64,000 bases of DNA from JACKFB01 sp041389525 (GTDB lineage: Bacteria > Myxococcota_A > UBA9042 > PHBI01 > JACKFB01): assembly GCA_041389525.1 (NCBI GenBank), contig JAWKRR010000016.1:1-64000 (forward strand), read 5' to 3'. Position 1 is the first letter of the stretch. Each line of letters starts with the position of its first letter. The position numbers were made by a program, and so were the translations under genes. Of this stretch, positions 37,215 through 49,543 are shown piece after piece. The notes beneath the pieces are model-generated. The model was given only the letters and a program-made list of their open reading frames with translations. It did no database searches and was not told the origin of the DNA.

Positions 37215-38494
<1,280 letters not shown>

Positions 38495-38670
38495 GGATTC
38501 TCCGTGGGGGCGAATGTGCGGGGCTGCGCGCGCCTGCACCCTTGCTTGGCAGCGCGGTGCGTTTCATTGTGGTGCGCACACCCCACCTCGCGCGGTCCGT
38601 CATGGCACGGGTTGCGACGGCTTTCAACAAGCACGCGGCCCATGAGGGCTGTGGGTTCGGAGTCACGTGC

Positions 38671-39765
38671 ATGCCTGAGCGGGCCCGGCTGGTCGAGATC
38701 ATGGCGGCGCAGCCGGCGGATCCTGTGTGGGAGGCGTTGAGGGCGCTGCTTCGCGGCCAGCCGCTGGCGGAGGGCGTGCCCATCGACGCGCTGGTCGACG
38801 CGGCGGCGCGCGGCCACGTGATGGCGCTGATGGCCAGCCTGCGGCCGGAGCTGGCCAGGCGGCTGTCGCGGGAGCTTGCCGCCGAGAGCTTCGTGCAGCT
38901 CCACATCACCCGCGCCCAGGGCGAGCTGGCCGAGCTGCTCTCGCTCGCGGGGCTCAAGCGGCGCCCGGTGCTGCTCAAGGGCAACGCGACCGCGCACCTG
39001 ATCTACGAGACGCCCGCCCTGCGCGCGACGCTGGACGTCGATCTGCTCGTCGCCGAGGGGGATTTCGAGGCCGCGCTGGGCGCCCTGCACGCCGCCGGCT
39101 GGCTGGACGCCGCGCCCGAGATCTTCCAGGCGGTCAACCGCAGCGACGCGTACGAGCACCCCCTCGCCCGCGACATCGGCCCGGTCCGGGTGGGCTGCGA
39201 CCTGCACCGCCGCCTCGCGCGGGGTCAGCGTTTTCGCATCGACCACACCGCCATCTTGGACCGGGCGCTCACCCTGCCCGGCGTGCCGCTGCCGGTCTGT
39301 CACCCCGAGGACGCCCTGCTGCACACCGCCCTGCACGCCGCGACCTCCCACTTCGCCGTGCCGCTGAAGGCCTGGGTGGACCTCCACCGCCTCTGCGAGC
39401 ACCCGGAGGTCGACCTCGACCGCACGGCCGAGCGCGCGCGCGCCCAGCAGATGGCCAGCGCGCTGTGGGCTGGCCTGCACGTGGTGTCCCGCTGGTTCGG
39501 GACCACGCTGGATCCCCGCGTGATGGCCTCGCTGCGCCCGGACGGCGGCCGCGCCCGCGCGCTCGAGTGGCTGCTGGCAGGAAACGGCGCGACGCCGCTA
39601 CGCCAAGCGCTGAGCTCGCGGGAGACGAAGCTCCTCATCGGCCCCCTGGTCGCCGACAAGCTGAGCGCCCGCGGCGCCTGGGTCGTCGAGACCTTCCAGC
39701 TCGTGTCCCGGGGCCGGCTGGCGCGCCGCCGCCGCTCCGTCACCGGCGCCGTCGGCCCCGACTAG
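38671..39765 (+). CDS. Nucleotidyltransferase-family protein (NTP_transf_5-like)
   Basis: About 364 residues from ATG at 38671 (GGAG 10 nt upstream); the frame is open to 38542 without obvious conserved sequence. The NTP_transf_5 pattern is seen: VLLKGNATAHLIYET, then ATLDVDLLV (DxD metal site), a second acidic position VGCDLHRRLA, and HPEDALLHTALHAAT. Such proteins occur in capsule, lasso-peptide and myxobacterial loci; the substrate is unknown. The 3' end overlaps the convergent spike-protein gene by 4 bp. Confidence 0.78.
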   Translation: MPERARLVEIMAAQPADPVWEALRALLRGQPLAEGVPIDALVDAAARGHVMALMASLRPELARRLSRELAAESFVQLHITRAQGELAELLSLAGLKRRPVLLKGNATAHLIYETPALRATLDVDLLVAEGDFEAALGALHAAGWLDAAPEIFQAVNRSDAYEHPLARDIGPVRVGCDLHRRLARGQRFRIDHTAILDRALTLPGVPLPVCHPEDALLHTALHAATSHFAVPLKAWVDLHRLCEHPEVDLDRTAERARAQQMASALWAGLHVVSRWFGTTLDPRVMASLRPDGGRARALEWLLAGNGATPLRQALSSRETKLLIGPLVADKLSARGAWVVETFQLVSRGRLARRRRSVTGAVGPD

Positions 39766-40589
39766 TTCAAGTCGATCTTCGAGCCCTTCACGGTCATGTT
39801 CGACGAGGCCTTGATGTCCATGGTCGAGCCCGCCTTCTGCAGCCACGTCGTCCCCGACTCCAGCCCCACGGTCTTCGACGCCTTCATCTTGATGTCTTTG
39901 GCTTCGATGTTCAGCGTGCCGTTCTTGCAGAGGATGTCGATGTCCCCGTTCTTCGTCTCGAGGATGATCTTCTTGTTCTTCTCGTCGAGGTACAGGTACT
40001 CGTCGCCCTTCGAGTCGTAGATGGCGATGCCCTCTTTTCCACTCTTGTCATTGAGCACGATCGTGTGGCCACGGGTGGTCTTGAGGACCATCTTCTCGTC
40101 CCCGTCCGTGTCGTCGAAGAGCAGCAGATGGCCGGAGCGCGAGGTGAAGAAGCGCGCGTTGTTCTTGCCGTCGGCGGCCTTGTTGTCTCGGCACGCCTTG
40201 TCGATGCCCAAATCGACGCCAAGCGGGTCGGTCGACGCCTTGGGCGCCTCGCCGCCCACCGGCTGCTTGTCGACGCCGTTCCACAGCGCGCCGATGACCA
40301 CCGGGAAGCGCACGTCTCCGTGCTCGAAGATGACGAGCACTTCGTCGCCGACCTCGGGCAGCGTGTAGAAGCCACGCTTGAGACCGGCCATCTGCGTGCC
40401 GATGCGCGCCCAGCTGCTGGAGAAGTCCTCGCCGTCGTTGGAGCCCGGGTCCGTGGACCGAATCCACGGGAACTTCAACTTGACGCGGTACTCGCCGTCC
40501 GGGTGCTTGTTGTCGGACACGATGCCAATAACAACGCCGTAGATTCGGCGTCCTGCGCTGCCTGCCCCGCCCATGACCATGTCGAGCAC
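39762..40589 (-). CDS. Stand-alone gpV/VgrG C-terminal-like spike protein
   Basis: 275 residues. N-terminal OB-fold of phage baseplate protein V / VgrG gp5 type: YGVVIGIVSDNKHPDGEYRVKLKF, LPEVGDEVLVIFEHGD and FPVVIGALWNG. This is followed by a run of short repeated strands (KIILETKNGDIDILCKNGTL) forming the trimeric beta-helix spike. The gp27-like hub domain of full VgrG is absent, and no sheath, tube, baseplate or T6SS gene is nearby. It may be an orphan spike of a contractile injection system or serve a non-injection role. Confidence 0.82.
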   Translation of the reverse strand: MLDMVMGGAGSAGRRIYGVVIGIVSDNKHPDGEYRVKLKFPWIRSTDPGSNDGEDFSSSWARIGTQMAGLKRGFYTLPEVGDEVLVIFEHGDVRFPVVIGALWNGVDKQPVGGEAPKASTDPLGVDLGIDKACRDNKAADGKNNARFFTSRSGHLLLFDDTDGDEKMVLKTTRGHTIVLNDKSGKEGIAIYDSKGDEYLYLDEKNKKIILETKNGDIDILCKNGTLNIEAKDIKMKASKTVGLESGTTWLQKAGSTMDIKASSNMTVKGSKIDLN

Positions 40590-40712
40590 TCCCGATCAGT
40601 CTGGGACCGAATCCTAAGCGCCGCCCACCGAGACCCCCAGAGCGTATCGGAAGTCGCGGTGCCTCGCAACGTCCGCAGGTCGATCCGCGGCACGAGGCGC
40701 AGGTATCGGATG

Positions 40713-40741
40713 TTGGCGAGTGGGCCGACTTGGAATAGACA
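40713..40741 (+). promoter_or_regulatory. Candidate sigma-70-type promoter for SGNH hydrolase gene
   Basis: TTGGCG, 17-nt spacer, TAGACA, 30 nt before the ATG at 40772, with a GGAGG ribosome-binding site between them. Confidence 0.4.
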
Positions 40742-40771
40742 GAGCCCGCCGCGTCTTGGAGGGTCCCGCCG

Positions 40772-41971
40772 ATGACTCGAAGCTTCCTACACATTCTCGC
40801 GCTCGCCATGTCCGTCCCGGTGGCCGCCCTGCTGGCCGCCACGCCGGCGGCGCACGCCTCAGAGCCGCTGCAGCCCTTCTTCGAGTCGCTCCAGTCGCTC
40901 GAGAGCGGCGGCAGCGACAAGCTGGTGCGCATCGCGTGGTGGGGCGACTCGGCCATCATCGCCGACGGCTACACCGGCGAGGTGCGCGCGCTCTTGCAGG
41001 AGCGTTTCGGCGACGGCGGACCCGGCTTCATCCTCGCCGCGCCGGCCTTCGACGGCTACCTGCGGCGCGGCGTGCCCATGAAGCGGCAGGGCTGGGAGGT
41101 CTCGAACATCCTGATGGGCAGCCGCTCGGACGGGCGCTACGGCTACGGCGGCGTGCTCTCGACGAGCTGGGGCGGGGCCACGACCACCTTCACCGCGGCG
41201 GGCGAGCCCTTTGAGCGCGTGGAGGTCTTCTACCGCGGCGGCCCGAAGGCCGGCGGGCTTCAGCTCTTCCTCGACGGCGACCCGAAGCCGGCCTCCGAGC
41301 TCGCGGCTGGCTCCGGCGGGTCCGTGGCCGACGCGGTGTGGTCGCCCGAGATCGGTTCGGTGCGCCAGGTGAAGGTGCGCGCGTCCGGTGGCGGGCTGAC
41401 CCAGGTCTACGGCGTGGCGCTCGAGCGCAAGGGCCCCGGGCTGACCCTGGACGCGATCGGGATCCTCGGGCTGCGGGCCCGGCGATGGCAGAACGCGGAC
41501 GCCGAGCACCTCACCGGCCAGCTCAAAAAACGCAGGCCGGACCTGCTTGTTTTGAATTTTGGCGGCAACGAGCGGGTGGACCCGGGCCTCTCCGCGGCCA
41601 CGCACGCTGACGAGATCGCCGAGGCCATTCGGACCTTCAAGCGCGGGGCGCCGACCGCCGCGTGCCTGGTGGTGGGGCTGATCGTGCAGAGCGGCGGCGA
41701 CGGCAAGGTCGACCCGGCGCTCAAGAAGATCTACGCCGGTCAGCGCACGGCGGCCGAGCGCGAGGGCTGCGCCTTCCTCGACACCCTGGCGCTGATGGGC
41801 GGCGACCAAGCGCTGGCGCAGGCGAAGAAGCAGCGGCTCATCGGCGCCGACGGGGCGCACCTGACGCCCAAGGGACACGCGGCGGTTGGGCAGCTCATGG
41901 GCGGCTGGCTACTCAAGCGCTACGACGCGTGGCGGACGGCGACGGCGTCAGCGCAGCCCGCGGCTCCCTGA
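40772..41971 (+). CDS. Secreted SGNH/GDSL-like hydrolase
   Basis: 399 residues. Sec signal peptide (VAALLAATPAAHAS), then SGNH blocks: IAWWGDSAI (Ser60), the Asn of LLVLNFGGNERVD and GADGAHLTPKGHAAVG supplying the Asp-x-x-His pair. A beta-rich insertion (about 130-215) interrupts the core, as in some bacterial O-acetyl-polysaccharide esterases such as the GDSL/DUF459-type. It probably deacetylates envelope glycan; target unknown. GGAGG stands 8-12 nt before the ATG. Confidence 0.82.
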   Translation: MTRSFLHILALAMSVPVAALLAATPAAHASEPLQPFFESLQSLESGGSDKLVRIAWWGDSAIIADGYTGEVRALLQERFGDGGPGFILAAPAFDGYLRRGVPMKRQGWEVSNILMGSRSDGRYGYGGVLSTSWGGATTTFTAAGEPFERVEVFYRGGPKAGGLQLFLDGDPKPASELAAGSGGSVADAVWSPEIGSVRQVKVRASGGGLTQVYGVALERKGPGLTLDAIGILGLRARRWQNADAEHLTGQLKKRRPDLLVLNFGGNERVDPGLSAATHADEIAEAIRTFKRGAPTAACLVVGLIVQSGGDGKVDPALKKIYAGQRTAAEREGCAFLDTLALMGGDQALAQAKKQRLIGADGAHLTPKGHAAVGQLMGGWLLKRYDAWRTATASAQPAAP

Positions 41972-42013
41972 GAATCGCCGAGGACGACGGGCCCAGGGGC
42001 GCGCTCGAGCGTT

Positions 42014-43092
42014 CTAGGACTCGCTCGGGACCACGACCGACGGGGCGGCGGGAAGCCTGCCCTCGGCGGCGAGGTGGCAGGCCACCTGGTGGCCGTCGGC
42101 GAGCTGGGTGAGCGGCGGCTCGACCTCGCGGCAGACCTTCTCGACGTAGGGGCAGCGCGTGTGGAAGCGGCAGCCGCTGGGCGGGTTCATGGGGCTGGGG
42201 ACGTCGCCCTCGAGGAGGATCCGCTTACGTTTTCGTTCGACGGCCGGGTCGGGGATCGGCACCGCGGAGAGCAGCGCGCGGGTGTAGGGATGCGCCGGCG
42301 CCTCGTAGATGGCGTCGCGGTCGGCGAGCTCGACGATCTTGCCGAGGTACATCACGGCCACGCGGTCGGAGATGTGGCGGACGGCGGCGAGATCGTGGGC
42401 GATGAAGAGGTAGGTCAGGTCGAAGCGGGCCTGAAGCTCCTCCATCAGGTTCATGATCTGGGCCTGAATCGACACGTCCAGGGCGCTGATGGGCTCGTCG
42501 CAGACGATGAAGCGCGGGCTGACGGCGAGCGCGCGGGCGATGCCGATGCGCTGGCGCTGACCGCCTGAGAACTCGTGCGGGTAGCGGCGCACCATCTGGG
42601 GTGAGAGGCCCGTCAGCTCCATGAGCTCGGCGACGCGGTCCAGCGCCTCGCGTCCCTTTGCGAGGCCGTGGACCTTCAGGGGCTCGCCGATGATCTGGCC
42701 GACCGTCATGCGCGGGTTCAGCGACGCGTAGGGGTCCTGGAAGATGATCTGCAGGTCCTTGCGCAGCGGGCGCATCTCGCGCTCGGCCAGGGTCTGCAGG
42801 TCGCGCCCGTCGAAGTGGATCTCGCCCGAGCTGCGGCCCACACCCGGCTCGTAGAGGCGCAGGATGGCGCGGCCGGTGGTGGACTTGCCGCAGCCGGACT
42901 CGCCGACCAGCCCCAGGGTCTCGCCCGCGCGGATGTCCAGGCTGACGCCGTCGACGGCGCGGACGACGGCCTTCTCGCGACGGAAGACGAGGCCCTCGTA
43001 GATCGGGAAGTGCATGCGCAGCTCGCGCAGGCTCAAGATGGGCTTGGCGTCGCTGGGCTTGGCGGCCGCGGGGGTGCCGGTCGTGGCGGCGC

Positions 43093-43096
<4 letters not shown>
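42014..43096 (-). CDS. oppF: Oligopeptide ABC transporter ATPase OppF-like
   Basis: 360 residues from GTG overlapping the oppD stop. Walker A GLVGESGCGKSTTGRAIL, IIFQDPYASLNPRMTVGQII, signature FSGGQRQRIGIARAL and Walker B RFIVCDEPISALDVS, with the C-terminal oligopeptide-transporter Cys-rich segment SGCRFHTRCPYVEKVC. Last gene of oppABCDF. It powers peptide or other oligomer uptake with OppD. Confidence 0.93.
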
Positions 43097-44165
<1,069 letters not shown>

Positions 44166-44166
<1 letters not shown>

Positions 44167-45683
44167 CAGTGCTTCTGCATTTGGGGGTCGAGGGCGTCGC
44201 GGATGCCGTCACCGAGGAAGTTCATGGCGAAGAGCGTGGTCGCCAAAGCACCACCGGGCCACAGGATGAGCCAGGTGTAGTCCTGAAACTTCGTGGCGCC
44301 CTCGGTGATCATGTTGCCCCACGACGGGTCGGGCGGCTGGACTCCCAGGCCTAGAAAGCTGAGGAAGGCCTCCAGCAAGATGACGCCGGGGACCAGCAGG
44401 GTCGAGTAGACGATGACGGGGCCGATGGTGTTGCGGATGAGGTGGCGGAAGATGATGGCGACGCGGGAGACGCCGACGGCGCGCGCGGCCTCGATGAACT
44501 CGCGGTTCTTGAGGCTGATGACCTGACCGCGGATGACGCGGGCCATGCTGAGCCACTGGACCGCGCCGAGGGCGATGAAGAGGTTGATGGTCGAGCGGCC
44601 CACGATGACGATGAGCAGGATGACGATGAACATGAAGGGGAGGCCGTAGAGCACGTCGACGATGCGCATCATGATGTTGTCGACCCGGCCGCCCATGAAG
44701 CCGGCGACCGCGCCCCAGGTCACGCCGATGAGCAGCGAGACCATGGTGGCCAAGAGCGCGATCGTCATGGAGATGCGGGCGCCGTAGAAGAGGCGCGTCA
44801 TCACGTCGCGGCCCTTGCCGTCGGTGCCGGCGTGGAAGACGTGCAGCTCAGGCGCGCCGGGGTATTCGGCGCGGGTGAGGCGGAAGTCGTGGTCGGTGTC
44901 GTAGTGGCGCATCAGGTGCGCCTTGTCGAAACGCAGGTAGCGCGTGCGCTCGGTGACCTCCCAGCGGCTGACGACGTGGTCGCCGTTGATGTCGAGGGCG
45001 CGGAAGGCGTCGGGGCCGGCGAGGCCGCGGTCGCGCAATTCCTCAGGGAGATCCTGGTCGCTGTGGGGGAACTCCTTCCAGGTGATGTAGTTGTCGGGCT
45101 GGTGTCCGCCGACGGACGGGGCGGCGTCGCCGGTGGCGTTGTCGTACTCGTCGAAGAGGAAGTCGAAGTGGCGCGAGATGCGGGCCAGCTCGTCGAGCTC
45201 CGGGCACTGGAGCTGGCCGATCGTGTAGGCGATGACGGCCTTCGCGGGCAGCTTCGCGTCCAGAGCGTCGATGTTGGCGAGGACCTCGGCGTGCAGCGTC
45301 GGCGCGTTGGTGCGCAGCCAGCCGAGGCCCGGGAGCGCTAGGCGCGGCTGAGGGATGGGGCGGCATGCGATGACGCCGTCTTTGTCGAGGTCGATGGCGT
45401 CAAAGGACGAGGCGTCGCCGTCGTAAGTGGGGTGGTCGCTGCTGACGTCGGCGACGCCGGGCGGCTGAAAGGCGAGGCGGGTGTGCTGCTCGTCGAGGGA
45501 GAAGTGGGTCACGTAGGCCGAGATCAGCGGCGAAGAGAAGCCCGAGACCGCCGTGAGCAGCACGAAGACCAAGCTGATGACGGCGGCCCGGTTGCGGCGC
45601 AGGCGCTTCCAAGCGTCCGCCATCAGGCTCTGGCCCTTGGCGGCGTTGGCGGCGGGGGGCGGTGTGGCGCGGGGCTTGGCCAT
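44166..45683 (-). CDS. oppC: OppC-like permease with an EF-hand-containing periplasmic insertion
   Basis: 505 residues against roughly 300 for usual OppC. After the first helix (about 33-57) comes a ~230-residue periplasmic insertion before the core restarts at GTDGKGRDVMTRLFYGARISM. The insertion holds EF-hand-like loops: D98-L-D100-K-D102-G, D231-I-N233-G-D235 with Glu242 at position 12, and D262-T-D264-H-D266 with Glu273 at position 12; a degenerate fourth lies around 178-205. The core has five more helices and the EAA loop (EFIEAARAVGVSR). Calcium-dependent gating or docking of OppA is an inference. Confidence 0.9.
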
Positions 45684-46828
45684 CAGTCGTAGCTCACGCG
45701 GGGGTCGAGCACCGTGTAGGCGATGTCGACCAGCAGGTTCATGAAGACCAGGAGCGTCGAGTAGAGGACGACGACGCCGATGACCATGGGGTAGTCGCGG
45801 TTGAGGGCCGGGGTGACGAAGTACTCGGCGAGGCCGGGGATGCCGAAGACCTTCTCGACCACGATGGAGCCGGTGACGATGCTGGCGATGGCCGGGCCGA
45901 GGTAGGAGACCGTGGGCAGGATCGCGCCCTTGAGCGCGTGGCGGGTGACGACGCGGCGCTCGTCGAGGCCCTTGGCGCGGGCGGTGCGGATGTAGTCGGA
46001 GCGGATGATCTCGAGCATGCCGCCGCGGGTCAGGCGGGCGAAGGACGCGGTGTAGACGAGGCCCAGCGAGATGACGGGCAGGACCTTGTACTCCCAGCTA
46101 TCCCAGCCGCCGAAGGGGAAGATGGGGGCGATGAGCGCGGGCCCGGCGCCGAAGAGCACCAGCAGCAGCGGGCCGCTGACGATGGTGGGCACGGAGATGC
46201 CGACCATGGCGCCCGACATGACCGCGTAGTCGCCCAGGGTGTTCTGTTTGAGCCCGGCGTAGAGGCCGGCGGAGCAGCCCAGGATCAGCGCGAAGAGCAG
46301 CGCCCACAGGCCGAGCTCGAGCGAGATGGGGAAGCCCAGCAAGAGGTCTTCGGAGACGCGGCGCTGGCCATCCGACGAGATGGTGACGCCGAAATCGAGG
46401 GTGGCGTAGCGGCCGAGCGCGGTCAGGTACTGAGACAGCAGGGACTTCGGCACGACGGCGACCCGCTGGCCCGCCTCGATGGTGTCGCCCTCGGCGACGG
46501 AGACCGTGACCAGCTTTCCGCCCGTCGGCATCAGCACCGGCGTGTCTTTGCCGTCGGCGGCGCGCACGGTCAGCAGCTGCGCGCCCTCGGCGTAGTCGGA
46601 GCCGACGCGCAGGTCCTGCACGCCCGTGACCACGCCGGCCGCGGGGCTCGGGACCTCGACGCCCATGCCGAAGACCAGCCACTTGTTGGCCTCGACCGCG
46701 GGCGGCAGGCGCCGGTCGGCGTCAAACGGGCTGCCCGGCGCAAAGCGCATCAGGAAGAAGCTCACCGTGATGATGACCCACAGGACCACCACCGAGCCCA
46801 TCAGCCGGTTGACGATGAAGCGCAGCAC
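45683..46828 (-). CDS. oppB: OppB-like permease with a lipoyl/HlyD-like insertion
   Basis: 381 residues against ~310-330 usual. Helix 1 is followed by the standard RFAPGSPFDADRRLPP, then residues ~53-129 replace the usual loop. This insert has two hairpin repeats like a biotinyl-lipoyl domain: EVPSPAAGVVTGV...YAEGAQLLTV and VLMPTGGKLVTVSVAEGDTI followed by EAGQRVAVV. No biotin or lipoyl lysine motif is present. The normal permease resumes at LSQYLTALGRYATLDFG, with EAA loop DYIRTARAKGLDERRV. It overlaps or abuts both neighbours. Confidence 0.9.
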   Translation of the reverse strand: MLRFIVNRLMGSVVVLWVIITVSFFLMRFAPGSPFDADRRLPPAVEANKWLVFGMGVEVPSPAAGVVTGVQDLRVGSDYAEGAQLLTVRAADGKDTPVLMPTGGKLVTVSVAEGDTIEAGQRVAVVPKSLLSQYLTALGRYATLDFGVTISSDGQRRVSEDLLLGFPISLELGLWALLFALILGCSAGLYAGLKQNTLGDYAVMSGAMVGISVPTIVSGPLLLVLFGAGPALIAPIFPFGGWDSWEYKVLPVISLGLVYTASFARLTRGGMLEIIRSDYIRTARAKGLDERRVVTRHALKGAILPTVSYLGPAIASIVTGSIVVEKVFGIPGLAEYFVTPALNRDYPMVIGVVVLYSTLLVFMNLLVDIAYTVLDPRVSYD

Positions 46829-48751
46829 TTAGGGCGACTCCAGGCGCAGGTCTTTGATGAGGTGGTGGTCCTGATACTGCGACTCGAAGCCGCGCACGAA
46901 GGGCCGGATCATGGACGAGCGCGTGTAGAAGTAGAACGGCGCGATGGGCGCGTCCTGGTTCAGCGCCATCTCGGCCGCGCACAGCAGGACGTTGCGTTTG
47001 CGGCGGTCGGTCTCTTTGCCGATGCGGGCGAGCAGCTTGTCGTACTCGGGGTTCTTGTAGCCGGCGTAGTTGTTGTCGCCCTCGGAGTGAAAGACCCCAA
47101 GGAACGTGGTGGGATCAGGGTAATCCGCGCACCAGGAGGTCCGGGCGATCTGGAAATCGCCGGTCGACACCAGCTTGAGCAGCGACTTCCACTCCATGTT
47201 GTTCACCGCGACCTCGATGCCCAAGTTCTCCTTGAGGTTGCGCTGGACGAACTCGGCGATGAGGCGGTGGCTCTCGAAGGTGTTGTAGACGATCTCGACC
47301 TTGGGCAGCCCGACGCCGCCCGGATAGCCCGCTTTCGCCAGCAACTCCTTGGCTTGCTGCGGGTCGAAGGCCTCGCCCTTGGGAGACACGTAGCCGAGCA
47401 TGTCGCGGAACATGTCGGGGACGACGTTGGGCGCCGCGACCTGAAAACCCGCCAGGATGTGCTTGGTCATCCGCTCTTTGTCGATGGCCATGTTGACCGC
47501 GCGGCGCACCAGCGGGTCGTCGAAGGGCGGGCGATCGGCGCGGATGACGTAGTAGTACGTGCACATCTGCATATCGATGCGCAGGTCCGAGCGCCCCTCG
47601 GTGATCCAGTCGCGCACCTTGTCGGACGGCAGCGGCTTGATCCAGTGGGCCTTGCCGCTCTCGTAGAGGCGGACGTTCATCGACTCGTCTTCGGTGAAGA
47701 TGACCTCGGTGCGCGGGATCGCCACGTTGGCGGCGTCCCAGTAGCGCGGGTTCTTCTCCATCACCAGGCGGTCGCGCGGGTTCCACAGCGTCGCCTTGTA
47801 GGGCCCGTTGACCACGATGTGCTCGGGGCGCACCCACTGCTTGTCGAACTTCTCCACGACGTGGCGCGGCACCGGCGCGTAGGCGATGTACGTGATGAGG
47901 TCAGGGAAAAAGGGCGTCGGGTTCTCGAGCGTGACCGCCAACGTCAGCGGGTCCACCACGCGTATGGCGACCGTCTCCGGGTCGGTGCTGCGGCCGCTGT
48001 TGTAGTCCGCCGCGCCCTCGATATACCAAAGCTGCTGGGCGTTCTTGCTGCCGGTCTCAGGGTTGAGGCCGCGCAGCCACGACCAGCGAAAATCCTCGGC
48101 GGTCAGCGGCGTACCGTCGCTCCAGACCAGGCCCTCGCGCAGGTGAAACGTGTAGGTGCGCCCGTCCTCGCTGATGTCGAAGCTGGACGCCGCCCCCGGC
48201 ACTGGCGGCGCGTTTCCCGGCGCGGTGTTGAGCAACGGCTCGAACATCTGGCTGGCGATGGCGGTGCCGGCCGACTCGGAGATCAAGTTGGGGTCGAGGA
48301 ACTCCGCGTTGCCTTCGACCCACACCAAGGTCCCGTCTTTCGGCACCGGGCCGCGGTCGGGTGCCGCGCCTTTGCCCTGATAGACCACGCCGTATCCGGC
48401 GGTGCGCCCCGCGCTGGCCACCTCGGCGGCGGCGGGCTGGATCGCGTCGCAGGCGGTCTCGAAGCGAGCGATATCCTCAGCGTTCGCGAAGGCCGCGGCC
48501 CCCAGCGCCCGCTCGGTCGCGCCGGGATCCGTCGGGTCGAGCGCCTTGTCGGTCAGCGCCAGCGAGCCAAGCTGCGCCTCGGGCACGAAGACCAGCGGCA
48601 CCACCGGGCTCGACGCGGTCGGACCACAGCCCGCGCTGCACGCCAACACGAGCCACGGCAGGGCGAAACGCAGCACCACGCGGGAGAGACCCGACCGGGG
48701 TTCGGCCCAAACGTGCGGCCGGCAGCTTGGCGGGTTCTCGAGGCTCGGCAT
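46829..48751 (-). CDS. oppA: Oligopeptide-binding lipoprotein OppA-like (SBP family 5)
   Basis: About 640 residues from ATG at 48751; a later GTG giving MVLRFALPWLVLACSAGC would leave a more typical lipoprotein signal. Lipobox CSAGC. After a ~100-residue linker comes the SBP_bac_5 core: GTLVWVEGNAEFLDPN, YTFHLREGLVWSDGTPLTAEDF, VVNGPYKATLWNPRD, MEKNPRYWDAANV, and VRRAVNMAIDKERM. It captures peptides in the periplasm and delivers them to OppBC. First gene of the operon; oppB follows directly. Confidence 0.92.
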   Translation of the reverse strand: MPSLENPPSCRPHVWAEPRSGLSRVVLRFALPWLVLACSAGCGPTASSPVVPLVFVPEAQLGSLALTDKALDPTDPGATERALGAAAFANAEDIARFETACDAIQPAAAEVASAGRTAGYGVVYQGKGAAPDRGPVPKDGTLVWVEGNAEFLDPNLISESAGTAIASQMFEPLLNTAPGNAPPVPGAASSFDISEDGRTYTFHLREGLVWSDGTPLTAEDFRWSWLRGLNPETGSKNAQQLWYIEGAADYNSGRSTDPETVAIRVVDPLTLAVTLENPTPFFPDLITYIAYAPVPRHVVEKFDKQWVRPEHIVVNGPYKATLWNPRDRLVMEKNPRYWDAANVAIPRTEVIFTEDESMNVRLYESGKAHWIKPLPSDKVRDWITEGRSDLRIDMQMCTYYYVIRADRPPFDDPLVRRAVNMAIDKERMTKHILAGFQVAAPNVVPDMFRDMLGYVSPKGEAFDPQQAKELLAKAGYPGGVGLPKVEIVYNTFESHRLIAEFVQRNLKENLGIEVAVNNMEWKSLLKLVSTGDFQIARTSWCADYPDPTTFLGVFHSEGDNNYAGYKNPEYDKLLARIGKETDRRKRNVLLCAAEMALNQDAPIAPFYFYTRSSMIRPFVRGFESQYQDHHLIKDLRLESP

Positions 48752-48921
48752 GGCCAACGGGACTAGCCGCGCGCGCCGCTCTCTGTCAAGCGCCCCACGG
48801 CCTGAAGGCGTCGGAGGCTGCGGGCTGGAGGCGGTGGGCTGGCAGCGGGCCGAAGCGGTCCCCGGCCGCGCGTGGCCCCTCCCGCTTGACCGTGTGTGCA
48901 CGCGAGAATACCGTCCTAGAC

Positions 48922-49467
48922 GTGCAGGACGCGGCAGAGCCCCATCTTGCGGGAGACGTCAGCCCGGCAACCACCGGCGGCGTCATCCGCTACCGCATCT
49001 GGCCGGCTCGCCGGCATCCGTTTCGCACGGCCATCGCGGGGCTCATCGCTTTGGCGGCCACCGTCGCCGCGTGGCTGGCCTTCGCGTCCCTGCTCTGGGC
49101 TGGCATCGCGTTTCTGGGCGTGACCTCGACCCTGGCGCTCTTTTTCTTCCCCACCGAGGTCACCCTCGACGGGCACAGCCTGCACATGCGGCAGTTCGGG
49201 ACGCCGCGCAGCTGGGATCTGCGCAGCTTTCGCCGCATCGAGGTGCAGAAGCAGCCCGTGCCCTGCGTGGAGCTGCGCACACGCGGCCGCGTGCGACCGA
49301 TGGACGCGGTGCGCGGCGTGCGATTGCCGCTGCCCGCCGACCCGATCTCGAGCGAGAACGCGCTGATACACGTGCGCAAGTGGGTGGGGCGGCAGCCGAC
49401 GGGCCGCTTCGAGATCGACGACGACCACGCGCCCGAGGACAACGTGTCGCCGCGCTCGGCCGAGTGA
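48922..49467 (+). CDS. Small membrane protein with PH-like domain, unknown
   Basis: About 181 residues from GTG at 48922. Two hydrophobic helices (FRTAIAGLIALAATVAAWLA and LLWAGIAFLGVTSTLALFFF) are followed by a beta-rich domain (EVTLDGHSLHMRQFG, WDLRSFRRIEVQ) like bacterial PH/YdbT-type domains. Start choice is uncertain: TTGACC (48886) and a weak taccgt (48909) would place a promoter just before this GTG, giving a nearly leaderless message. Function unknown. Confidence 0.65.
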   Translation: MQDAAEPHLAGDVSPATTGGVIRYRIWPARRHPFRTAIAGLIALAATVAAWLAFASLLWAGIAFLGVTSTLALFFFPTEVTLDGHSLHMRQFGTPRSWDLRSFRRIEVQKQPVPCVELRTRGRVRPMDAVRGVRLPLPADPISSENALIHVRKWVGRQPTGRFEIDDDHAPEDNVSPRSAE

Positions 49468-49543
49468 ACGCGGAATTGTGATCCAATAGATCGATCCCAG
49501 GCGCCAAACGTCGGATGGTCTCCATCCGGGCCTGGAGATGACG

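Noticed and set aside
45662..48766. 1034-codon open frame on the + strand
   Set aside because: It is antisense to oppB and oppA, which have clear domains; the translation is rich in His/Arg/Glu/Gln without motifs, a shadow of GC-rich coding.
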